This document shows positions 1-4,145 of a DNA stretch of 5,093 nt, in pieces. The notes under the pieces are model-generated. The model was not told the DNA's origin, ran no database searches, and was given only the letters and a program-made list of their open reading frames with translations. This DNA is from Candidatus Bipolaricaulota bacterium. Its GTDB lineage: Bacteria; Bipolaricaulota; Bipolaricaulia; UBA7950; UBA9294. The translations under genes were made by a program, and so were the position numbers. Positions within the stretch are counted from its first letter, which is position 1, and each line of letters opens with the position of its first letter. The DNA lies in NCBI GenBank assembly GCA_021129875.1, contig JAJOKK010000029.1, positions 1 to 5,093 on the forward strand. Reading direction: 5' to 3'.

Positions 1-1
1 T

Positions 2-55
2 CGCATTAATCCGGTCTATGGTCTCTGTGCTGAAATACTGGCCGCATATCTCCAT
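2..55 (-). CDS. N-terminal fragment of a probable DUF4338/DruA-like or transposase-associated protein (cut by window edge)
   Basis: Reading the minus strand from the ATG at 55-53 gives MEICGQYFSTETIDRINA before the window ends. From memory of the family, an 'ICGR-x-F-(S/T)...I-x-R-I' opening is typical of proteins carrying DUF4338 (the DruA family of Druantia defence loci) and of related proteins annotated as transposases. Here the usual Arg after CG is Gln. Only 18 residues are visible, so no domain or active site can be checked and function must not be inferred further. No Shine-Dalgarno lies at normal spacing: GAGGT abuts the ATG. In-frame codons upstream contain no ATG, GTG or TTG before a TGA, so this is the only usual start. 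A good promoter ends six bases before it, which suggests a leaderless message. It could also be a decayed remnant or chance similarity. Confidence 0.5.
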   Translation of the reverse strand, partial: MEICGQYFSTETIDRINA

Positions 56-61
56 ACCTCG

Positions 62-90
62 ATCATAGCATAACTGATTGCTGGTGTTAA
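62..90 (-). promoter_or_regulatory. sigma70-like promoter placed for a leaderless transcript
   Basis: On the minus strand, TTAACA (90-85; 5 of 6 to TTGACA) is followed by a 17-base spacer and TATGAT (67-62; 5 of 6 to TATAAT). Only six bases (CGAGGT) separate the -10 from the ATG at 55, so the expected start of transcription falls on or next to the A of the start codon. The spacing is ideal for a housekeeping sigma factor. Transcription from here is inferred, not shown. Confidence 0.55.
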
Positions 91-126
91 GTGCGTCATA
101 GTGTCAGATCGCCCAGGTATGGTTTA

Positions 127-164
127 GAGTGATGAGTGAGGAGTGATAAGTGAAGAGTGATGAG
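127..164. repeat. 14-bp tandem repeat, about 2.7 copies
   Basis: Three consecutive units are readable: GAGTGATGAGTGAG (127-140), GAGTGATAAGTGAA (141-154) and a partial GAGTGATGAG (155-164). Full units differ at two positions. Each unit is itself built from degenerate GAGTGA/GAGTGAT steps. The last partial unit runs directly into the dispersed repeat at 156-208. There is no open frame over it, and it is far too short and spacerless to be a CRISPR. Confidence 0.75.
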
Positions 165-208
165 AAATGTTCTCTATTCTCTGATCGGTGTCCATCAGTG
201 TCAATCCG
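156..208 (+). repeat. dispersed intergenic repeat, copy 1 (short form)
   Basis: This stretch aligns along its whole length with 3901-3974. Shared blocks are AGTGATGAG, AATGTTCTCTATTCTCTGATC and, near the right end, ATCAGTGTCAATCCG (ATCAGTATCAATCCG in the other copy). The only length difference is 21 bp, which is three heptads missing here from the TTCTCTA/TTCTCTG run. Both copies lie in gene-free DNA and they bracket the whole minus-strand block from the phosphatase operon to fabG. The '...ATCAGTGTCAATCCG' core resembles intergenic repeats seen in many environmental bacterial genomes. Its function is unknown to me. Confidence 0.8.
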
Positions 209-218
209 TCATTCTAGG

Positions 219-237
219 CATCTCCTAATTAGGGATG
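219..237. repeat. bulged palindrome CATC-t-CCTAATTAGG-GATG
   Basis: A perfect 10-bp palindrome CCTAATTAGG (224-233) is extended by CATC (219-222) and GATG (234-237), with one unpaired T at 223. It lies in the gap after the last gene of the phosphatase operon. It has no adjacent T-run, so it is not a standard intrinsic terminator. As duplex DNA it could be a dimeric protein site, and as RNA it would have an A/T-rich tip. The role is unknown. Confidence 0.45.
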
Positions 238-244
238 ATCGACC

Positions 245-265
245 AAAAACAGGTCAGGAGACCAG
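245..265 (-). terminator. weak candidate terminator after the phosphatase operon
   Basis: On the minus strand, about ten bases after the stop codon at 276-274, GGTC-TCCT-GACC forms a 4-bp stem. A T-T mismatch and one more C-G pair lie outside it, followed by TGTTTTT. Position and T-run are right for an intrinsic terminator, but the stem is short. It is a candidate only. Confidence 0.35.
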
Positions 266-273
266 CAAAGATC

Positions 274-1071
274 TCACCCCGGGTCACTTGCCTTCCGCTC
301 ACCGACCGTGCGGAGAAACTCACCATGAATCCGCCCATTGCTTATGATCAGCCCATTCTCCGGATTGCTGAGAGGCTTCCCTGCCAGATCGCTTGCCCTC
401 CCCCCTGCCTCGCGGATGAGGAGGAGACCGGCGGCAACGTCCCACAGGGAGAGAGAGATGTACCACGCGGCGTCAAGTCGCCCGGCAGCGACGTAGGCCA
501 AATCGAGAACCGCGGCGCCACCGGTGCGGACCGCTCGCACAACGGGCAGGAGCTCCTCCATCGCTACGTAAGTGCGAAGTGCACGCTCCGGCCGCGAGGA
601 GAACCCGACACCGATAAACGCTCCGTCCAGGGAGCTCTGTCGACTGACCCGTAGCGGTTCTCCGTTCAGCAATGCCCCCTCCTTGCAGATCGCAGTGAAC
701 AGCTCCTCGCGCACTGGATCGTAGATACAGGCGACCTCAGGTTCCTCTCCGCAGAGCAGGGCGAGTGATACGGCAAACTGGGGATAGCCCCGGAGGAAGT
801 TGTTCGTCCCATCGAGCGGATCGATTACCCACCGGTATTGAGATGCTCCCTCCTTTGCCGTGCCCTCCTCGCCAAGGATCCCGTGTGAGGGGAAGGCGCG
901 GGCTATCCGCTCGACGATCAGCGCTTCGCTGCGCCGGTCAAAGACCGTCACCGGGTCATGGCGAAAGCTCTTGGTCGACGCATACTTCTCCTCACGCCGG
1001 CCTCCCCGCAGGATCGCCCCAGCCTCCTTCGCCGCGCTGACAGCTGTAGTTAGTGCGCGCTCCCTGTTCAT
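274..1071 (-). CDS. inositol monophosphatase family protein
   Basis: This is a 265-residue member of the Mg2+-dependent, Li+-sensitive phosphatase superfamily (IMPase, also including FBPase and CysQ-type enzymes). It should be a soluble cytoplasmic enzyme. The three metal-site blocks are present and in order: GEEG at 67-70 (Glu68), WVIDPLDGTNNF at 81-92 (Asp84, Asp87) and the LWDVAAGLLLIREAGG block at 209-224 (Asp211). Length is normal for SuhB/IMPA-type enzymes. The second block has Asn where the usual DGTTNF has Thr. Members act on inositol-1-phosphate, histidinol phosphate, fructose bisphosphate, PAP or other sugar phosphates, and sequence alone does not choose between these. The start lies one base after the stop of the upstream metallophosphoesterase gene (TAG-G-ATG), with only an AGGGGG stretch as ribosome site. 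It is the last gene of the operon and is probably translationally coupled. Confidence 0.93.
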   Translation of the reverse strand: MNRERALTTAVSAAKEAGAILRGGRREEKYASTKSFRHDPVTVFDRRSEALIVERIARAFPSHGILGEEGTAKEGASQYRWVIDPLDGTNNFLRGYPQFAVSLALLCGEEPEVACIYDPVREELFTAICKEGALLNGEPLRVSRQSSLDGAFIGVGFSSRPERALRTYVAMEELLPVVRAVRTGGAAVLDLAYVAAGRLDAAWYISLSLWDVAAGLLLIREAGGRASDLAGKPLSNPENGLIISNGRIHGEFLRTVGERKASDPG

Positions 1072-1072
1072 C

Positions 1073-1804
1073 CTATCGCCCCCTTGCTAAACGATCGGCG
1101 AATCTACTCGGAAGCCCAGCCCGCTTGATCTCACGCATCACAAGGTCGATGTCGTACGTCACGCGGCCAAACCGAACCCAACAGTGTTGCAAGTCGATTA
1201 TTGCATACGCAGCGCGCGGGTCTCCATCACGCGGTTGGCCTACACTCCCGGGATTGATCAAGTATTGCGCCTGCGGAAGGAGGTCGAGAGCCTTGTGAGC
1301 AGGATTAAGCGAAGCGATCCGCCCCTCCATCCGGACGAACCCGCCCTGCAGGTGAGTATGCCCGAAGAGGCACAGCGAAGAGCTGAGAAGGGCAAAATTC
1401 TCCCCGGCCGTGAACGTGTTCCGCACGTACTCCCATAACGGCCCGCGTAGGCTTCCGTGAACCAGAGTGAACCGCTCTTCGGTTACGGTCTGAGGAAGCC
1501 CCTTCAGGTACGCGACCATCGCGCCGGGGATGATCGCTCGCGTCCATTCGATGACTGAGCCGGTATCATGGTCGAACCAATCCCTGGGGAGGGCCTCAGC
1601 GGTCGCTGCGTCGTGGTTGCCCTGAACGGAAATGATGTCGGCTTCGCGCATACACGCAATCACCTCGCCTGGCCATGGGCCGTAGCCAACAAGGTCCCCG
1701 CAACAGACAATGCGATCGACTCCGTCTGCAACGAGCGCCGCAAGGACGGCGTTGAGCGCGGGGAGGTTCCCGTGGATATCGGAGATGACGCCAATGAGAG
1801 ACAT
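1073..1804 (-). CDS. calcineurin-like metallophosphoesterase (YfcE/MJ0936-like, Metallophos_2 type)
   Basis: This 243-residue protein carries the full set of dinuclear-metal motifs: DIH at 9-11 (SDIHGN), GD at 36-37 within CCGDLVGYGPWP, GNHD at 62-65, the LVHGS histidine at 116 and GHTH at 148-151. NPGSVGQPRDGD at 184-195 is typical of the small YfcE/MJ0936-like group of prokaryotic phosphoesterases. Such enzymes hydrolyse phosphodiesters or phosphomonoesters using Mn2+ or similar metals, and the physiological substrate is usually unknown. There is no signal peptide or membrane segment, so it is probably cytoplasmic. The ATG lies three bases after the TAG of the upstream 86-codon frame and has no good Shine-Dalgarno (only GGTAGAT precedes it). 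Translation therefore probably depends on ribosomes finishing the upstream frame. The next gene, another phosphatase, follows after one base. Confidence 0.93.
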   Translation of the reverse strand: MSLIGVISDIHGNLPALNAVLAALVADGVDRIVCCGDLVGYGPWPGEVIACMREADIISVQGNHDAATAEALPRDWFDHDTGSVIEWTRAIIPGAMVAYLKGLPQTVTEERFTLVHGSLRGPLWEYVRNTFTAGENFALLSSSLCLFGHTHLQGGFVRMEGRIASLNPAHKALDLLPQAQYLINPGSVGQPRDGDPRAAYAIIDLQHCWVRFGRVTYDIDLVMREIKRAGLPSRFADRLARGR

Positions 1805-1807
1805 GAT

Positions 1808-2068
1808 CTACCGCTGGACGCGGACGAGCGCCGGCCGAACTAGAACGGTAGCCCTGCCGGATGATGCTTTACCAGCAAGTTCCTCCTTCTCCGCCCACTT
1901 CAATGACCGACCGATTGAATCGCCCGACAGCGGATCAGCATTCTCCTGTATGACCGGCATATCGACCGGCAGTTCTGAGCCAATACAACCCGTTCTACCC
2001 GGAGACGGGAGTGCAAGCGCAACCTCTGTTGGGAAGTGCTCTCGCGTACGTCCGCCACGGAGATCCAT
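1808..2068 (-). CDS. hypothetical protein, 86 residues, in operon
   Basis: I do not recognise this protein. Evidence that it is a gene is positional. Its ATG begins at the base right after the TAG of the zinc-ribbon gene, it has a Shine-Dalgarno GGAGG five bases upstream, and its stop lies three bases before the metallophosphoesterase ATG. It thus exactly fills the gap in an otherwise tiled operon. The product is polar and charged, with one Trp, one Phe, no Tyr, one Cys and no membrane segment or signal peptide. The N-terminal two thirds look loop-rich. The C-terminus (KWAEKEELAGKASSGRATV, then LVRPALVRVQR) could form a helix and strands and is basic. Frames also stay open on the other strand and in another minus frame here, so openness alone is weak evidence. 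A non-coding spacer with a fortuitous frame cannot be excluded. Confidence 0.55.
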   Translation of the reverse strand: MDLRGGRTREHFPTEVALALPSPGRTGCIGSELPVDMPVIQENADPLSGDSIGRSLKWAEKEELAGKASSGRATVLVRPALVRVQR

Positions 2069-2554
2069 CTAACCCTCCCGGTTCCAGTAGACGCGTACCA
2101 ATTGGTCCCCTGCGGCATGTTTGCTGGTCAGGTCCCCTTTGCACGCGCTCTCAATTGCCCTGCCGATCCGCAGCGCAAGGTGTCCGTTGGTAGTCGCGAT
2201 CTCCACTTCGTCCTCCCCCTCTTCGATCCACATGATCCTTTGCAGAGGACGCGCAGCTGCTGCGGAAGAGGCCTGGTTACGGGCGATGTTCAGGATCTCC
2301 TGGTGATGCTTCATCAGGTAGCCGCCACGGAGGTATACCAGCCCTCCCGGATAGCGCTCGATCTCCCGGCGACAGGCCGGGCAATGGTTCTTCTGCGGCG
2401 AACCTGGTGCAGGGGCGGAGTCCACTTGCCATCGTCCGTGGCGGTAGACGAGGCCACACCGGGGGCAGAGGGTGTGTTCGGGGTACTTCTGGTTCTCAAA
2501 GTAAGGGTTAGCACTCTCTTTCCCGACCGTGCCGCGCTTCTCGCCTTCTCTCAT
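2069..2554 (-). CDS. BCAM0308-family zinc-ribbon protein (function unknown)
   Basis: The protein has 161 residues from the chosen ATG. It contains a zinc-ribbon-like pair of knuckles, C30-x2-C33 (LCPRCGLVYRHGRW) and C58-x2-C61 (HCPACRRE). After these come PGGLVYLRGGYL (69-80), a HHQEILNIARNQ segment (83-94), a PLQRI core (103-107) and a C-terminal VEIATTNGHLALRIGRAI stretch (117-134) ending in VRVYW. This order matches proteins I know as the BCAM0308 family, for which no function is established. It is soluble and probably cytoplasmic. The start was taken at 2554 rather than the in-frame ATG at 2608 because a near-perfect GGAGGTGATC lies at the right distance, and because 2608 falls inside the acpP terminator stem. 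It is the first gene of a four-gene operon. The knuckles plus the following TTNGH-type segment faintly recall NMD3-type RNA-binding proteins, but that is a guess. Confidence 0.85.
   Translation of the reverse strand: MREGEKRGTVGKESANPYFENQKYPEHTLCPRCGLVYRHGRWQVDSAPAPGSPQKNHCPACRREIERYPGGLVYLRGGYLMKHHQEILNIARNQASSAAAARPLQRIMWIEEGEDEVEIATTNGHLALRIGRAIESACKGDLTSKHAAGDQLVRVYWNREG
2074..2078 (-). promoter_or_regulatory. Shine-Dalgarno for the 86-residue frame
   Basis: On the minus strand GGAGG (2078-2074) precedes the ATG at 2068 by five bases and lies inside the last codons of the zinc-ribbon gene (CGG GAG GGT TAG). It is the main sequence evidence that the small frame is translated. The same bases are constrained by encoding Arg-Glu-Gly, so coincidence is possible. 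Confidence 0.5.
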
Positions 2555-2557
2555 ACC

Positions 2558-2567
2558 GATCACCTCC
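2558..2567 (-). promoter_or_regulatory. very strong Shine-Dalgarno deciding the zinc-ribbon gene start
   Basis: Minus-strand GGAGGTGATC (2567-2558) is complementary to ten bases of the conserved bacterial 16S rRNA 3' tail. The GGAGG core ends eight bases before the ATG at 2554. This fixes the start at MREGEK rather than at the upstream in-frame ATG (2608), which has no such site. Confidence 0.85.
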
Positions 2568-2593
2568 CCCCATAATAGCGGAATAAAGGGAAA

Positions 2594-2626
2594 CAAAAAA
2601 AGGGACAAGCAGACCTTCGTTGTCCC
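2594..2626 (-). terminator. intrinsic terminator after acpP
   Basis: On the minus strand, GGGACAA (2626-2620) and TTGTCCC (2608-2602) form a perfect 7-bp stem with an 11-base loop. Seven T residues (2601-2595), then GTTT, follow at once. It lies 27 bases beyond the acpP stop codon. It separates the fabG-acpP unit from the downstream zinc-ribbon/phosphatase operon, although partial read-through is possible and I see no convincing separate promoter between the two. Confidence 0.85.
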
Positions 2627-2653
2627 ATTCGCAGCGAGCGCTGATTTCAGAGG

Positions 2654-2902
2654 TCAATCTTTCTTCTTGCTGAGAAGCTTACTGATATAGGCGATCGCCT
2701 CGCTGACAGTAAGGATCTTCTCCGCATCCTCATCAGCGATCTCCACCCCAAACTCGTCCTCAAATTCCATGATCAGTTCCACAGTGTCAAGAGAATCAGC
2801 CCCCAGGTCCTCGACAAACGAAGCCTCATCGGTAATCTCTTCCAGATCGACCATCAGCTGATCAGCAATAACGGCACGCACTTTATCGGCAATACTGTCC
2901 AT
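2654..2902 (-). CDS. acpP: acyl carrier protein
   Basis: This is the 82-residue carrier of growing acyl chains in type II fatty acid synthesis, a cytoplasmic four-helix protein. The phosphopantetheine attachment motif is ADSLDTVELIMEFEDEFG, with the modified serine at Ser37 followed by the acidic helix II that docks partner enzymes. The protein is strongly acidic apart from its lysine-rich tail (SKLLSKKKD) and is close to the usual 77-82 residues. AAGGAGG (2920-2914) lies 11 bases before the ATG, slightly far but strong. It is 39 bases downstream of fabG, on the same strand, and followed by a clear terminator, so fabG-acpP reads as a two-gene unit. The fabF that commonly follows acpP is absent here. 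A holo-ACP synthase encoded elsewhere would be needed for activation. Confidence 0.97.
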   Translation of the reverse strand: MDSIADKVRAVIADQLMVDLEEITDEASFVEDLGADSLDTVELIMEFEDEFGVEIADEDAEKILTVSEAIAYISKLLSKKKD

Positions 2903-2941
2903 AGGTATCCATACCTCCTTAAAATTGTATCCGCGCTATAA

Positions 2942-3673
2942 TCAAGGGTAAAGCCCCCCGTTGACGCCAATAACCTGTCCAGTTATATAAGAAGATCGCT
3001 CGGAAAGCAAGAACGACACCACTGCGGCGATCTCCTCAACAGTCCCTTCTCGTTTCATCGGAAGGCGGGCAAGGTAGGAAGCGCGAATCTCATCGCTCAG
3101 GTCATCGGTCATCTCCGTATGGATGAACCCCGGAGCGACCACGTTAACCCGAATACCTCTCCCCCCAACCTCCTTGGCCACACTCCTGCTCAGACCGATC
3201 AATCCGGCCTTTGACGCAGCGTAGTTTGCTTGCCCTGCATTCCCAGTCTCTCCGACGACCGAAGAGATACTTACAATCGCTGCATTCTCACATTTGAGCA
3301 TGTAGCGCAGGCATGCGTGGATGCAGTTATACGCGCCTTTCAAGTTTACCGCAAGTACCCGGTCCCAGTCTTCCTCTCGCATTCGCACAATCAGCCCGTC
3401 ACCGGTGATTCCAGCGTTGTTAACGAGGAAATCGAGCCTCCCGTTCTTCTCATAGACCGCCCGCACCGCCTTCTGCACTTGCGCAAAGTCAGAGATGTCC
3501 GCAGCGAGAAACCGGCAACCGTCAAACTCCTTTTCCAGTACCTTCCCGGTCTGCTTATCACTATCAAGGACCGTAACCGCGCATCCATTCTGATGCAAGA
3601 GTCGTACGATCGCTTTTCCGATCCCCCTGGCGCCGCCGGTGACGACAGCCACCCGATTCCCAAATTCGCCCAT
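2942..3673 (-). CDS. fabG: 3-oxoacyl-[acyl-carrier-protein] reductase
   Basis: This 243-residue short-chain dehydrogenase catalyses the first reduction of each fatty-acid elongation cycle, 3-oxoacyl-ACP to (R)-3-hydroxyacyl-ACP. Its motifs are TGGARGIG (12-19, cofactor loop), AADIS with Asp59, NNAG (85-88), Asn110 (VNLKG), Ser138 (SISSVVG), Tyr151 and Lys155 (YAASK), then PGFIHTEMT and a C-terminal GQVIGVNGG. Ser138, Tyr151 and Lys155 fall at the same numbers as in the E. coli enzyme as I remember it. The adjacent acpP, whose product carries the substrate, supports FabG over other SDR enzymes. AAGGAGG (3686-3680) lies six bases before the ATG. The second beta strand ends in an aspartate (VLD, Asp37), a feature usually linked to NADH rather than NADPH use. 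No clear promoter was found in the upstream 150 bases. Confidence 0.95.
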   Translation of the reverse strand: MGEFGNRVAVVTGGARGIGKAIVRLLHQNGCAVTVLDSDKQTGKVLEKEFDGCRFLAADISDFAQVQKAVRAVYEKNGRLDFLVNNAGITGDGLIVRMREEDWDRVLAVNLKGAYNCIHACLRYMLKCENAAIVSISSVVGETGNAGQANYAASKAGLIGLSRSVAKEVGGRGIRVNVVAPGFIHTEMTDDLSDEIRASYLARLPMKREGTVEEIAAVVSFLLSERSSYITGQVIGVNGGLYP

Positions 3674-3900
3674 TACAAGCCTCCTTGTCCCGCATAGCTA
3701 GCAAGAGGGAGTGGTCATCCACCAGTCTTCCTGCCGCAGCGACTTAGGATACACCAGAGGGAGGCACTCTCACACTTTGCGATGTGATCGTGCGTATTCA
3801 GTAAACCCATCCCTGAACCGCGTCCGAGGGAGGAGAAGGGCCACGGATGGAGGCTGACACACACGGATTATTACTGGAGGGGCACAGAGGGAGCGGGCGG

Positions 3901-3974
3901 AGTGATGAGGAATGTTCTCTATTCTCTATTCTCTGATCTCTATTCTCTGATCTGTGCCTATCAGTATCAATCCG
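3901..3974 (+). repeat. dispersed intergenic repeat, copy 2 (long form)
   Basis: This is the second copy of the repeat at 156-208, in the same orientation, with about six substitutions in the shared parts and an extra 21 bp made of three heptads. It contains the heptamer run and ends in ATCAGTATCAATCCG. It lies upstream of both fabG and the divergent dehydrogenase gene. Confidence 0.8.
3914..3954 (+). repeat. heptanucleotide tandem run
   Basis: The run reads as successive 7-mers: TTCTCTA, TTCTCTA, TTCTCTG, ATCTCTA, TTCTCTG, ATCTGT. The matching place in the left copy (170-188) has only TTCTCTA, TTCTCTG, ATCGGTG. The difference is exactly three units, which fits slipped-strand expansion or contraction. 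Confidence 0.7.
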
Positions 3975-4058
3975 CGGCTCTATGCCTGCTACACTCCAGT
4001 CAGTGTGAGTTCACTGAATGCTTACATAAGATCAGACAGACAGGGCCCTGAATGAGCG

Positions 4059-4087
4059 TTGACTATTCCATAACTTTATGATACCAT
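4059..4087 (+). promoter_or_regulatory. sigma70-like promoter for the dehydrogenase gene
   Basis: TTGACT (4059-4064; 5 of 6 to consensus) is followed by a 17-base spacer and TACCAT (4082-4087; 4 of 6 to TATAAT). Transcription would start near 4094 and leave an untranslated leader of about 170 bases before the ATG at 4262. A perfect palindrome lies just upstream at 4041-4050. Inferred from sequence only. Confidence 0.5.
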
Positions 4088-4145
4088 GAAATCAAGCTGG
4101 AGTCAGAGGGAAATTGCGAGGGAAATAAGAAACCGGGGATTTTTC

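Larger units (their letters stand above)
3840..3978. repeat. imperfect long inverted repeat (candidate non-autonomous intergenic element)
   Basis: The arm at 3840-3870 (GCCACGGATGGAGGCTGACA, then cacacggatta) matches the reverse complement of 3948-3978 (which reads GCCGCGGATTGATACTGATA, then ggcacagatca) at 22 of 31 positions by hand alignment. The 77 bases between the arms carry the AGTGATGAG block and the heptamer run. The two arms look like opposite-facing copies of one 'ATCCGTG/CAATCCG' type sequence. No protein is encoded, and no target-site duplication was established. Confidence 0.5.
3674..4058. other. gene-free divergent intergenic region with repeats
   Basis: No supportable gene lies between fabG and the promoter of the plus-strand dehydrogenase. 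The region holds the imperfect inverted repeat 3840-3978, the heptamer run 3914-3954, the longer copy of the dispersed repeat, a small hairpin CAGTG-TGAGTT-CACTG (4001-4016) and the palindrome CAGGGCCCTG (4041-4050). The first part, 3690-3839, shows nothing I can identify. A fabG promoter should lie here but no good -35/-10 pair was found. Confidence 0.6.

Noticed and set aside
127..208. CRISPR-like array
   Set aside because: The units are 7 or 14 bp and directly adjacent, without unique spacers, so this is simple tandem repetition.
235..654. 139-codon plus-strand frame opposite the IMPase-family gene
   Set aside because: It is antisense to a gene with complete metal-site motifs and has no ribosome site of note.
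2036..2575. 179-codon open frame on the plus strand opposite the zinc-ribbon gene
   Set aside because: It is a mirror frame of a recognised gene, has no recognisable motifs, and the minus strand has a strong ribosome site and a known family.
2570..2580. TATTAT as a -10 box for the phosphatase operon
   Set aside because: No acceptable -35 lies 16-18 bases upstream, and transcription would begin inside the Shine-Dalgarno sequence.
2555..2608. Upstream in-frame ATG giving an 18-residue hydrophobic extension (possible signal peptide) on the zinc-ribbon protein
   Set aside because: The ATG lies within the terminator stem, has no ribosome site, and the extension is encoded by the terminator T-run and the Shine-Dalgarno itself.
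3230..3697. 155-codon plus-strand frame opposite fabG
   Set aside because: It lies opposite a clear FabG with all catalytic residues. Its product looks like a shadow translation with no family features.
4077..4082. TATGAT as the -10 box for the dehydrogenase gene
   Set aside because: It matches consensus better than TACCAT but leaves only 12 bases from TTGACT, too short for a sigma70 promoter.
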